A stretch of 34,008 nucleotides of DNA. Source: Gracilimonas sp964505215 (lineage in GTDB: Bacteria; Bacteroidota; Rhodothermia; Balneolales; Balneolaceae). Of the stretch, positions 8,277 to 16,207 are shown piece after piece; the first letter of the stretch is position 1, and every line of letters starts with the position of its first letter. The translations under genes and the position numbers were made by a program. The stretch lies in NCBI GenBank assembly GCA_964505215.1, contig CAZDGU010000019.1, positions 1 to 34,008 of the forward strand. The letters are read 5' to 3'. Below the pieces are notes generated by a model. It was given only the letters and a program-made list of their open reading frames with translations, was not told the origin of the DNA and ran no database searches.

Positions 8277-8495
8277 GTGTTAAATAACCTGCTCCCAAAA
8301 AAATATGCTGAATATATTGGCTTGGGAGCAGAGATCGCTGTTTCCATAGCCGGGCCCATTCTGTTGGGGCACTGGGCAGATTCCTATTACGAGATTAAAC
8401 CATGGGGATTGTTTTCAGGAATAATTGTGGGATTGATAACTTTTCTTTTCACTATGATTCGTATTGCAAAAAAATTGTCTTCCGAAGATGAGTGA
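8277..8495 (+). CDS. AtpZ/AtpI family ATP synthase accessory membrane protein
   Basis: This 72-residue protein has two predicted transmembrane helices (about 13-31 and 44-63) separated by HWADSYYEIKPWG. That matches the small 'F0F1-ATPase subunit' AtpZ-like family (PF09527) found upstream of atp operons. Members are associated with Mg2+/Ca2+ transport or c-ring assembly. The start is GTG at 8277, 10 bp after the bactofilin stop. No in-frame ATG occurs early enough to keep helix 1. The last codons overlap the next gene by 8 bp, implying translational coupling. Confidence 0.8.
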   Translation: MLNNLLPKKYAEYIGLGAEIAVSIAGPILLGHWADSYYEIKPWGLFSGIIVGLITFLFTMIRIAKKLSSEDE

Positions 8496-8871
8496 AGAAA
8501 GTATCAACTTATTTAAGCGCACGCGGAACGTTGCTTTTGTAAACTGCGCACTGGCAGCTGCCTTTTTTTTGGCCGGAGCACAGATTGGTATAGCTGTTTT
8601 AGTAGGGGCACTGCTAAGTTCACTGTACGTGGTAAGCAGCGGTTGGGTTTTACACGCCTTCAGAAACGCTGAAAGCAACATGTTTATACAGGTTTATTTC
8701 TTTTCTATGGCACTTCGGTTTTTAATGGTGTTAATCCTTTTCGCACTTTTAATGGGATTGACAAAAATTGATAAAATCTACTTTACAGTTAGCTTTTTAT
8801 TTTCCTATCTTTGCCAATCTGTAAGTGAAATGATTTTTATTAACAAAATTCTACAAAAGAGCGGCAGCTGA
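8488..8871 (+). CDS. AtpI-like membrane protein
   Basis: This 127-residue protein has about four transmembrane helices. Its start at ATG 8488 lies inside the end of the preceding gene, in ATGAGTGA. An open frame extends back to 8464, but that would deepen the overlap without adding a recognisable motif. The position between the AtpZ-like gene and atpB (2 bp gap) and the hydrophobic profile (AFVNCALAAAFFLAGAQIG, MALRFLMVLILFALLMG) fit the poorly conserved AtpI subunit, thought to help c-ring assembly. The family call rests mainly on context. Confidence 0.65.
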   Translation: MSEESINLFKRTRNVAFVNCALAAAFFLAGAQIGIAVLVGALLSSLYVVSSGWVLHAFRNAESNMFIQVYFFSMALRFLMVLILFALLMGLTKIDKIYFTVSFLFSYLCQSVSEMIFINKILQKSGS

Positions 8872-8873
8872 AA

Positions 8874-9935
8874 ATGGTTCAAACCTTGCGTCGAGTTTTT
8901 CTAACTCTTTTATTTTTAAGTGTAAGTACACCAAATACGTTTGCATTAAGCAGTGAAGAAGCTGAGGAGCAAGATAGTCCCATTGATATTATGGGAACCG
9001 TTGCCGATCACCATGCATTTGACCTTCCGTTTTACAAGGTGCCCTTGCCTCGCATTTTCTTGCTTCAGGATGAAGAGGGTAAAGCAGGTATCAGTGCTTT
9101 TTGGTCTACCGAGCAGGCTGTAGAATCAGGTTCGTTTGTGGAAGTTGATCACGCATTAGTGCCCGCCGGTGAATCTAAGATATTGATTGATTTTTCTATT
9201 ACTTCCCACCTGGTTTACTTCTGGTTTGGAATGATTTTAGCGGTTTGGCTGACAATGAACATGGCAAGGCGCTATAAAAAAGGCGTTGGGCGTAGCGTGG
9301 AGCCTAAAGGTGCTTTTCAAAATGTATTTGAAATCTTGTTTGTATTTGTTCGTGACGAAATAGCCCGGGATAATATTGATGATCGCAAAAGCGATAAATA
9401 TGTTCCCTACTTATTTACCGTTTTTATGGGCGTTTCTTTTATGAACCTGTTTGGTTTGTTCCCATGGGCTGCAACGGCAACGGCTGATATAACCGTTACG
9501 GCAGTGTTAGCTCTCATTACGTTTTTTATTACCCAGTTTAGCGGGACCAAAGATTATTGGGGGCATATTTTCTGGTTCCCCGGAGTTCCAACATTAGTAA
9601 AGCTAATTATGATACCGGTAGAGGTGGTGGGAATGTTTACCAAGCCGTTTGCACTCGCTATTCGTTTATTTGCAAACATGATGTCCGGTAAAATCATGAT
9701 TATCTCTATTCTTGGGCTGGTATTTATTTTTGCCGAAATGTACGGCTCATTTACAGGCTACGCGATTGGGGCATTATTCTCTGTACCCATGACCGCAATT
9801 CTGTATTTCTTAAAGGCTTTTGTGTCTCTGTTACAAGCGTATATTTTCACTCTTCTGTCGGCAGTGTTTATTGGTATGGCTGCCGAAGGTCATGATGCAG
9901 AAGAGGAAGGTTATTACGTAGAGCACGTTGAGTAA
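8874..9935 (+). CDS. atpB: F-type ATP synthase F0 subunit a
   Basis: Subunit a forms the stator half-channels for proton flow past the c-ring in the inner membrane. It is 353 residues, longer than the 271-residue E. coli protein because of an N-terminal extension. That extension consists of a signal-peptide-like helix (LRRVFLTLLFLSVSTPNTFA, about 5-24) and a roughly 80-residue polar segment predicted to be periplasmic, as seen in Bacteroidota-type subunits. The conserved core begins near residue 105. The essential arginine is Arg264 in FALAIRLFANMMSGK. The start at 8874 is 2 bp after the upstream stop. Confidence 0.96.
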   Translation: MVQTLRRVFLTLLFLSVSTPNTFALSSEEAEEQDSPIDIMGTVADHHAFDLPFYKVPLPRIFLLQDEEGKAGISAFWSTEQAVESGSFVEVDHALVPAGESKILIDFSITSHLVYFWFGMILAVWLTMNMARRYKKGVGRSVEPKGAFQNVFEILFVFVRDEIARDNIDDRKSDKYVPYLFTVFMGVSFMNLFGLFPWAATATADITVTAVLALITFFITQFSGTKDYWGHIFWFPGVPTLVKLIMIPVEVVGMFTKPFALAIRLFANMMSGKIMIISILGLVFIFAEMYGSFTGYAIGALFSVPMTAILYFLKAFVSLLQAYIFTLLSAVFIGMAAEGHDAEEEGYYVEHVE

Positions 9936-9989
9936 CATTTTTATTTTTTATCTAAACCATAAATCAAAACAAATAAAACAAACAATAAT
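9936..9989 (+). promoter_or_regulatory. G-free A/T-rich leader of atpE
   Basis: All 54 bases between the atpB stop and the atpE ATG are A, T or C, with no G. A Shine-Dalgarno sequence is therefore impossible. The last 30 bases are almost all A with scattered C and T. Such unstructured A-rich leaders are the known translation-initiation context of Bacteroidota-type genes. An A/U-rich enhancer also precedes E. coli atpE, whose product is needed in many copies. Confidence 0.5.
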
Positions 9990-10208
9990 ATGGGACTTTT
10001 AGCAGCTGGTATCGGTGCCGGAATCGTAGCAATCGGTGCTGGATACGGAATTGGAATTATAGGTAAAAGTGCAACAGAAAGTATAGCTCGCCAGCCAGAG
10101 GCCGCCGGCGATATTAGAGGTGCAATGATTCTTACTGCAGCTCTGATTGAGGGTGTGGCTCTATTCGGTGCTATTATTTGCATTATCCTGGCCCTACAGG
10201 GATCCTAA
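9990..10208 (+). CDS. atpE: F-type ATP synthase F0 subunit c
   Basis: This 72-residue hairpin of two membrane helices oligomerises into the rotor ring. Helix 1 has the glycine-rich packing motif GAGIVAIGAGYGIG. The polar loop is ARQPEA. Helix 2 carries the ion-binding carboxylate Glu54 in ALIEGVALFG. The residues after Glu54 are Gly-Val-Ala rather than the Ser/Thr of Na+-binding rings, so proton coupling is likely. The gene lies 54 bp after atpB and 24 bp before atpF. Confidence 0.97.
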   Translation: MGLLAAGIGAGIVAIGAGYGIGIIGKSATESIARQPEAAGDIRGAMILTAALIEGVALFGAIICIILALQGS

Positions 10209-10232
10209 TTTAAAACTCTTTAAAAGAGAGCT

Positions 10233-10748
10233 ATGATTTATCTTTTAGCAGGCGGCGGAGGATTGCTTTCATTTAATACGGGGTTTGCCATCTGGGTAGG
10301 AATATCCATGATAGTATTCATCTTGTTGATGATGAAGTTTGCAGTGCCTCCGATTATGAAAGCACTCGAAGAGCGAGAGCGAAACATCAAAGATTCACTT
10401 GAATCGGCGGAAGAAGCTCTCGCAAAAGCTGAGCAAATCTCAAAAGATAATGAGAAAGCTCTTCGTGAAGCTGAAGCAGCAGCTCAGCAGCTCCGTAAAA
10501 AGGCTAAGGAACAGGCTGAATTGATTCGTGCAGAACGTATCAAAAAAGCTAACGAAGAAGCTGATCAACTTGTTGAGCAGGCCCGAGCCTCTATAGAGCA
10601 GGAAAAGAAACAAGCTTTAGTAGAATTAAGAGAAGAGGTAGCAAAACTTGCTGTACAATCCGCTTCTATTATAATTGACGCTGAGCTTGACGAAGAAAAA
10701 AATAATAAGTTGGTAGGGAAGTTTTTATCCAACCTGCCTAAAAATTAA
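10233..10748 (+). CDS. atpF: F-type ATP synthase F0 subunit b
   Basis: This 171-residue peripheral-stalk subunit has a short N-terminus and one transmembrane helix (about 14-37, FNTGFAIWVGISMIVFILLM). A long charged coiled coil follows (about 45-150), rich in Ala, Glu and Lys (REAEAAAQQLRKKAKEQAEL). It dimerises and links subunit a to the delta subunit and F1. Only one b-type gene is present, so a homodimer is expected rather than b/b'. It is followed 11 bp later by atpH. Confidence 0.95.
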   Translation: MIYLLAGGGGLLSFNTGFAIWVGISMIVFILLMMKFAVPPIMKALEERERNIKDSLESAEEALAKAEQISKDNEKALREAEAAAQQLRKKAKEQAELIRAERIKKANEEADQLVEQARASIEQEKKQALVELREEVAKLAVQSASIIIDAELDEEKNNKLVGKFLSNLPKN

Positions 10749-10759
10749 CCAATTCATTC

Positions 10760-11308
10760 ATGTTGGTATCTAAAGCGGCACATCGTTATGCCACTGCACT
10801 TTTGGAGCTTGCTAAAGAACAAAATGCGGTAGAGCAGACGCTCAATGATATTCTATTTATAAAGAATACCATAGGCGATTCTCGCGAACTGCTATTGTTC
10901 TTAAAAAGCCCAATCATCAAACCCGATCAAAAGGTTCAGGCATTAGAAGCAGTTTTCGGCGATAAAGTAAGTGACTTAGTTCATAATTTTATTACTCTTA
11001 TTGCCCGTAAAAATCGCGAAAATGTAATTGATGAAATTGTGGAAGCTTTCATTGAAAAATACAACAAACATGCAGGCATTATAACTGCTGAACTTTTTGT
11101 TGCAAAACCAATGGACGAACAATTGCAGGCACAGGTAATAAAAAAGCTGGAAGAAAGTACCGGTAAAAAAGTAAATATTACCACCACAGTGCAAGAAGAT
11201 TTAAAAGGCGGAATAGCCGTGAAAATAGCAGATACAGTAATTGATGGAACGGTAAAGCATCAGTTACAGCAGCTTGAACACACGTTTTTGCAAACACCAA
11301 CTGAATAA
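10760..11308 (+). CDS. atpH: F-type ATP synthase F1 subunit delta
   Basis: This 182-residue OSCP/delta subunit caps the alpha3-beta3 head and binds the b stalk. The N-terminal helical domain starts KAAHRYATALLELAKEQN, the usual family opening. The C-terminal region has the diagnostic VQEDLKGGIAVKIADTVIDGT (family form 'd..liGG..i.igd..iDgSv'). Length is normal. The ATG at 10760 has no clear Shine-Dalgarno, like its neighbours. The gene lies between atpF and atpA in standard order. Confidence 0.95.
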   Translation: MLVSKAAHRYATALLELAKEQNAVEQTLNDILFIKNTIGDSRELLLFLKSPIIKPDQKVQALEAVFGDKVSDLVHNFITLIARKNRENVIDEIVEAFIEKYNKHAGIITAELFVAKPMDEQLQAQVIKKLEESTGKKVNITTTVQEDLKGGIAVKIADTVIDGTVKHQLQQLEHTFLQTPTE

Positions 11309-11338
11309 ATTAAAACAATTTTATAACTAAACATTACG

Positions 11339-12949
11339 ATGAGTCAAGTCAGACCAGACGAAGTTTCAGCCATACTACGCAAACAATTATCAGGCTTCGA
11401 TAACGAAACCGATACCTACGATGTAGGTACTGTTCTCGAAGTAGGAGATGGTATTGCGCGTGTATATGGGCTTTCTAAAGTACAGGCAGGAGAATTGGTT
11501 GCACTGCCGGATTCTACAGACGAAAAAGGCCAACAAGTAACCGGTATGGTACTTAACCTTGAAGAAGATAACGTAGGTATAGTACTTTTTGGTGCTGCCA
11601 ACGCTGTAGAAGAAGGTCATACCGTTAAACGAACCAATGATATTGCCTCTATTAATGTGGGCGAAGGTGTTCTCGGCCGCGTTATTGATCCACTTGGAAA
11701 TCCTATTGACGGAAAAGGTGCTATCAGCGGTGATACAATTCGCCTGCCTCTTGAGCGTAAAGCTCCCGGAGTAATTTACCGTGAACCGGTTGCCGAACCT
11801 CTGCAAACAGGATTGAAATCTATTGACTCATTAATTCCGATTGGTAGAGGTCAGCGAGAGCTAATTATTGGCGACCGCCAGACCGGAAAAACATCGGTTG
11901 CAGTAGATACTATTATTAACCAAAAAGCTACACAAGACACTGACAAGCCTGTTCACTGTATTTATGTAGCTGTTGGACAAAAAGGTTCTACGGTAGCAAA
12001 TATCAGCAAGGTGCTTGAAGAAAATGGCGCTATGGAATACACTACTATTGTAGCTGCTCCGGCCAGTGTTTCTGCACCTATGCGCTACATTGCTCCTTTT
12101 GCAGGTGCAACAATTGGCGAGTATTTCCGAGATACCGGTCGCCACGCTTTGGTTATTTATGATGACCTTTCAAAACAAGCTGTTGCATACCGAGAGCTGT
12201 CTCTGTTGCTGAAGCGACCTCCGGGACGTGAAGCTTATCCCGGTGATGTGTTTTACCTGCACAGCCGATTGTTAGAGCGTGCTGCTAAAATTATTGATGA
12301 TGATAAAGTAGCGCAATCAATGAATAATATTCCGGATGAGCTGAAGCCTAAAGTAAAAGGCGGCGGATCGCTTACAGCCCTTCCGGTTATTGAAACTCAG
12401 GCAGGTGATGTGTCAGCTTATATTCCAACCAACGTAATTTCTATTACGGATGGTCAGATTTTCTTGGATACAGATTTATTTCACCAAGGAATTCGTCCTG
12501 CTATTGATGTGGGTACGTCTGTATCCCGGGTGGGTGGTTCTGCTCAGGTTAAATCCATGAAAAAACTGTCCGGTACGCTAAAGCTTGACTTGGCCCAGTA
12601 CCGGGAACTGGAAGCATTTGCTAAATTCGGCTCTGATTTGGATGCATCAACCCAGGCTCAGCTAAGAAAAGGAGAGCGTACGGTAGAATTGCTGAAGCAA
12701 GATGTGTATCAGCCATTACCGGTAGAGCAGCAAATTGCCTTGCTGAAAATAAACGACGTGGGACTTCTTGATAAGCTTGAAGTAGAGCAAATCGCGGGCT
12801 TCGAAAATCAATACCTTGAAAGTGTTGGGCTGAAGTACCAAAAGGAAATGGAAGAGCTTGCAGCGAGTGGTAAACTGGACGATGATTTTGGCGACAAACT
12901 TGTTGAAGTGGCAAATTCCGTTATCAGTCAAATTACAGCATCTAACTAA
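11339..12949 (+). CDS. atpA: F-type ATP synthase F1 subunit alpha
   Basis: This 536-residue non-catalytic nucleotide-binding subunit of the F1 head has three parts: an N-terminal beta barrel (about 25-95), the nucleotide domain with Walker A GDRQTGKT at 178-185, and the C-terminal helical domain. The arginine-finger signature region appears as RPAIDVGTSVSRVGGSAQ. Slightly longer than the roughly 513-residue E. coli protein, it is otherwise standard. The leader before ATG 11339 is A/T-rich with no Shine-Dalgarno. atpG follows after 16 bp. Confidence 0.98.
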   Translation: MSQVRPDEVSAILRKQLSGFDNETDTYDVGTVLEVGDGIARVYGLSKVQAGELVALPDSTDEKGQQVTGMVLNLEEDNVGIVLFGAANAVEEGHTVKRTNDIASINVGEGVLGRVIDPLGNPIDGKGAISGDTIRLPLERKAPGVIYREPVAEPLQTGLKSIDSLIPIGRGQRELIIGDRQTGKTSVAVDTIINQKATQDTDKPVHCIYVAVGQKGSTVANISKVLEENGAMEYTTIVAAPASVSAPMRYIAPFAGATIGEYFRDTGRHALVIYDDLSKQAVAYRELSLLLKRPPGREAYPGDVFYLHSRLLERAAKIIDDDKVAQSMNNIPDELKPKVKGGGSLTALPVIETQAGDVSAYIPTNVISITDGQIFLDTDLFHQGIRPAIDVGTSVSRVGGSAQVKSMKKLSGTLKLDLAQYRELEAFAKFGSDLDASTQAQLRKGERTVELLKQDVYQPLPVEQQIALLKINDVGLLDKLEVEQIAGFENQYLESVGLKYQKEMEELAASGKLDDDFGDKLVEVANSVISQITASN

Positions 12950-12965
12950 CTATATACACGCATAG

Positions 12966-13859
12966 ATGGCGAATCTTCGAGATATACGAAATCGGATTTC
13001 TTCGGTAAACAATACGCAGCAAATTACAAAGGCCATGCAAATGGTAGCTGCTGCTAAGCTTAGAAAAGCGCAAGATCGCATGATCCAAACGCGCCCATTT
13101 GCTTCCAAAATTGAGGAAGTAGCCGGGCGTTTGGTGGAAAGCAGTCAGGCTGACAATGATCTTATGCGCGATCCTGAAGAAGTAAACCGCGTATTATTTA
13201 TCATAGTAGGTTCAGATCGTGGACTTTGCGGTGGTTTTAATAACAACTTATTTAAAGAAGTTACCAATCGTCTCAAATCTGATTTTCAGCAACACATTGA
13301 TGCGAATACCCTTTCGTTGGTTACCATTGGCAAGAAAGCTACCACTCATTTTACCAAGCGTAATTATGATATTATAAAAAGCTATCCCGGCTTTTTTGAT
13401 AATATTGATTACGAAGTCGTTTCGTCTATTATGCATGAGGCAACCGAGCAATTTGTTGCCGGAGAATTTGATGAAGTATATATTGCATTCAACGAATTTA
13501 AGTCTGTTATAGCTCAAGAACGTGCCATTCAAAAAGTACTTCCAATTGATACAAAAGATATTGGAAAATTTGAATCTGAAGATGCATCTAAGCAAGCGAT
13601 TGATTACCTTTACGAGCCAAATTCGCAGGTGATATTAGATCGATTATTACCCCTGCATTTAAACATGCAGCTTTGGCGTGCAGTGTTAGAATCTAACGCA
13701 TCGGAGCAAGGTGCCCGAATGACGGCGATGGATAGTGCAACTGAAAATGCTAAAGAATTGGAACGCGAATTAAGGTTGAAATATAACCAGGCACGACAAA
13801 GTGCAATTACAACCGAAATTTCTGAGATTGTATCGGGTGCGCAAGCACTCAGTGAATAA
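12966..13859 (+). CDS. atpG: F-type ATP synthase F1 subunit gamma
   Basis: This 297-residue central rotor shaft opens with RDIRNRISSVNNTQQITKAM, the universal N-terminal helix of gamma. It also holds the conserved SDRGLCGGFN turn and closes with a long helix (RMTAMDSATENAKELERELR...ARQSAITTEISEIVSGAQAL). All family landmarks are intact. It is the last protein gene of the operon. The beta (atpD) and epsilon (atpC) genes do not follow; a tRNA gene begins 2 bases after the stop codon instead. Confidence 0.97.
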   Translation: MANLRDIRNRISSVNNTQQITKAMQMVAAAKLRKAQDRMIQTRPFASKIEEVAGRLVESSQADNDLMRDPEEVNRVLFIIVGSDRGLCGGFNNNLFKEVTNRLKSDFQQHIDANTLSLVTIGKKATTHFTKRNYDIIKSYPGFFDNIDYEVVSSIMHEATEQFVAGEFDEVYIAFNEFKSVIAQERAIQKVLPIDTKDIGKFESEDASKQAIDYLYEPNSQVILDRLLPLHLNMQLWRAVLESNASEQGARMTAMDSATENAKELERELRLKYNQARQSAITTEISEIVSGAQALSE

Positions 13860-13861
13860 TA

Positions 13862-13948
13862 GGAGAGCTGGCAGAGTGGTCGAATGCGGCGGTCTTGAAA
13901 ACCGTTGAGGCCTCACGGTCTCCGGGGGTTCGAATCCCTCGCTCTCCG
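13862..13948 (+). tRNA. tRNA-Ser (anticodon UGA)
   Basis: The acceptor stem GGAGAGC (13862-13868) pairs perfectly with GCTCTCC (13941-13947), and G13948 is the discriminator. The anticodon loop CTTGAAA places TGA at 13896-13898, which reads UCA-type serine codons. The T stem GGGGG/CCCTC encloses the loop TTCGAAT (13929-13935). The long variable arm is the class II form expected of serine tRNA. CCA is not fully encoded (GCA follows). Only 2 bases separate it from the atpG stop, so it is probably cut from the ATP synthase transcript. Confidence 0.97.
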
Positions 13949-13952
13949 CATT

Positions 13953-13986
13953 AAATAGCCCCTTCCTGGGGCTATTTTTGTTTTTA
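13953..13986 (+). terminator. Intrinsic terminator of the atp/tRNA-Ser transcript
   Basis: AAATAGCCCC (13953-13962) pairs perfectly with GGGGCTATTT (13968-13977) around the 5-nt loop TTCCT. The stem runs into TTTTTG and a second TTTTT. This is a textbook rho-independent terminator, 4 bases after the tRNA. Confidence 0.93.
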
Positions 13987-14059
13987 TTGTATAATTAAAT
14001 AAATGGATATTAAATAATATCTTCGTGCAATCGTTTATGCTTCAAAACAAATCCAAACT

Positions 14060-15448
14060 ATGACCGCACGAATGCGTTTCCTTATTGCCAGTATGCTTTT
14101 CTTTGCGCTCAGCTTACCCGGCTTTGCACAAGATACTTTGCGTATAGATATCTACACTTTTTTAGATATTGCTTTAGAAAACTCAGGCCAAATAAGCTAC
14201 GAAAAACAGAATGTAGCTTTAGCTGAAAATCAAATTGATAAAGCCAAAGCCTTGCGGATTCTTCCAAATATGAAGCTTGAAACACAGCATGGATTAGTTC
14301 CGGGTATTTACAGTGACGATCCTGATTTGCCAAGAGACCATTATTATTTAGATCCTAACCTTAGAAACGACTGGAGTGACTGGGCTATTTACACCAAATT
14401 CCAACTTTCGGCAGCACAGCCGGTTTTTACATGGGGAGCTATTAACACGGCTATAAAAGCAGCAAAGCTGGGCGCAGAGGCTGCTCAAGCCGAGTTTGAG
14501 GGCAAGAAAGCAGGGCTTGAACTTCGCCTTTTTGAACTATATTACAGCTACATATTTGCCTTAGAAATAGAACGGCTTTTGCAAGAAGCTCAGGATAAAA
14601 TTGATAGGGTTGAGCGCCAAATCGATAAAATGAAGAAAGAAGGCGATACCAGCCTGGATGAGTCCGAAATCTTCAAATTTGAGATTTATAAATCTGAATT
14701 TGAGATACAAAAAGCTGAGGTTCACGAGTACCTTAATTTTGTAAAACAAACGTGGGGTTACGTGCTTCGTAATAATGAAAGCGTTACTTACGAGCCTTCC
14801 ATCCAGTTTTTAGATCCCGTTGCCTCGTCAGTTGAACCTCTAAATTTTTACCAAAACGCGGCTTTTAATAACCGTCCTGAGCTGGAAGCTCTTAAATTTG
14901 GGCAGCAGGCCACCGAAAAGCTTATAACTTCCATGAAAAAGCAAAACTTGCCGGGCTTATATCTTGGGGGCTATGTAAATTTTGCCAATACGCCAAACCG
15001 CCCTCGGCAGTCGAACCCTTTTATCCAAAATACCACGAACTTATTTACCGGAGGTTTTGGTTTTACCATACGGCAAAAGCTGAATATTTTTTCTATGAAG
15101 GCTTCTTTGGAACGCAGTAAAATTGAGCTCAAAAAAGTTTCTTTTGCCCGTGATGCTGCAAAAGACGGCATTATGCTGGAGGTTAACCAAAACTATCAGT
15201 CGGCAGCTTTGGCTAATGTTAAAGTTGAACAAACAGATAATGCGTTAGTGACTTCCAAAAAATGGCTTCGTCAAGAAGAATTAGATTATGATTTCGGTAT
15301 GGGAGATGTAAAGGATTTAATAGACGCCATGAAAAAGGAACTGGAACTAAAACTAAAGCTTAAGCAGCGTATTTTTGAATTTAATTCATCCTTAGCTAAA
15401 CTAAATAAATCTGCCGGAATACCGTTAACTACGCTGATAACCAACTAA
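14060..15448 (+). CDS. TolC-family outer-membrane efflux/secretion protein
   Basis: This 462-residue exported protein has a signal peptide (about 1-23, FLIASMLFFALSLPGFAQ, cleavage after Ala-Gln). Two similar halves are rich in long amphipathic helices (for example ALENSGQISYEKQNVALAEN and the helix around 150-215). This is the fold of trimeric TolC-like channels that span the outer membrane and periplasm. The start at 14060 (MTARMRF) is chosen; ATG at 14072 is an equally workable alternative. The MlaC-like gene follows after 7 bp. The pairing suggests a role in envelope lipid or export traffic rather than a classic drug pump, since no adaptor or RND pump gene is adjacent. Confidence 0.85.
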   Translation: MTARMRFLIASMLFFALSLPGFAQDTLRIDIYTFLDIALENSGQISYEKQNVALAENQIDKAKALRILPNMKLETQHGLVPGIYSDDPDLPRDHYYLDPNLRNDWSDWAIYTKFQLSAAQPVFTWGAINTAIKAAKLGAEAAQAEFEGKKAGLELRLFELYYSYIFALEIERLLQEAQDKIDRVERQIDKMKKEGDTSLDESEIFKFEIYKSEFEIQKAEVHEYLNFVKQTWGYVLRNNESVTYEPSIQFLDPVASSVEPLNFYQNAAFNNRPELEALKFGQQATEKLITSMKKQNLPGLYLGGYVNFANTPNRPRQSNPFIQNTTNLFTGGFGFTIRQKLNIFSMKASLERSKIELKKVSFARDAAKDGIMLEVNQNYQSAALANVKVEQTDNALVTSKKWLRQEELDYDFGMGDVKDLIDAMKKELELKLKLKQRIFEFNSSLAKLNKSAGIPLTTLITN

Positions 15449-15455
15449 TTAAATT

Positions 15456-16049
15456 ATGAAGATGATACACCGTTTGTTAACCTTATTTTTTATCCTGTTT
15501 GGCCTTACAGCTTCACTCTTTGCTCAAAAATCAGAGGCTGACATTAAAGAGATGCTGGAAGAGCGCGACGTGGAAATTAAAGAGTTAGTAGGCCCTGAGG
15601 GTACAGAATACACCGACGAGCAGCGCAACAAACTCAAAGAAATTATAAACGGTGTTATTGATTTTGAAGCCATGGCGAAAGAAGCGCTGGATGAAACCTT
15701 CAACACCATTTCGGAAGAACAGCGCAAAGAGTTTGTTGACCTTTTTGCCACCATTGTTCGCGATCAGTCACTGAATACATTAGATATTTATAGGGCAGAA
15801 GTTACTTACACAAACATTGAAGTTAACGGCAATAATGCCCGTGTTGAAACCCTGGCACAGCTTAAAAATGTGCGAACCCCGGTAAATTATGAAATGCAGT
15901 TTCAAGATAATGAATGGACTATAATTGACATGGAAATTGATGATGTTTCAACAGCCTCATCTTATAATCGTCAATTTCAGCGCATAATTAATAAGAAAGG
16001 ATTTGATGCGCTGATGGACAGCCTCCGAAAGCGTGCCGCAAGGGCGTGA
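15456..16049 (+). CDS. MlaC/Ttg2D-like periplasmic lipid-binding protein
   Basis: This 197-residue protein has a signal peptide (about 1-23, LLTLFFILFGLTASLFA) and an MlaC/Ttg2D fold (PF05494). Recognisable segments are INGVIDFEAMAKEALDETFNTIS (family 'vdfe.ia..vlG..w...s..q'), EFVDLFATIVRDQSL, and WTIIDMEIDDVSTASSYNRQF near the end (family 'W.iyDv.ieGvSlv.nyr.qF'). MlaC proteins carry phospholipids between the outer membrane and the MlaFEDB transporter. No mlaD/E/F genes occur in the window, so any transporter is encoded elsewhere. Confidence 0.85.
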   Translation: MKMIHRLLTLFFILFGLTASLFAQKSEADIKEMLEERDVEIKELVGPEGTEYTDEQRNKLKEIINGVIDFEAMAKEALDETFNTISEEQRKEFVDLFATIVRDQSLNTLDIYRAEVTYTNIEVNGNNARVETLAQLKNVRTPVNYEMQFQDNEWTIIDMEIDDVSTASSYNRQFQRIINKKGFDALMDSLRKRAARA

Positions 16050-16207
16050 GTCCGGCTTATAATAGCTTTAAAGAATTGGTTAATATTGAGCCTGATTAAA
16101 TTAAATACGTTGTATATCGAAAAGGTAACTGTGAATTCTGTTTTTTAGAACATGAAGCAATTCATTAATTTGCAAGAATTCGTGCATCATCTAATTAGGG
16201 CTATTTT

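Noticed and set aside
12621..12914. 97-codon minus-strand frame within atpA
   Set aside because: Antisense to the conserved alpha subunit; shadow reading.
16169..16199. TTTG and TAATTAGG spaced 19 bp, resembling a Bacteroidota promoter before the gene at 16208
   Set aside because: The -7 element matches poorly (TAnnTTTG expected), and the transcript would be almost leaderless.
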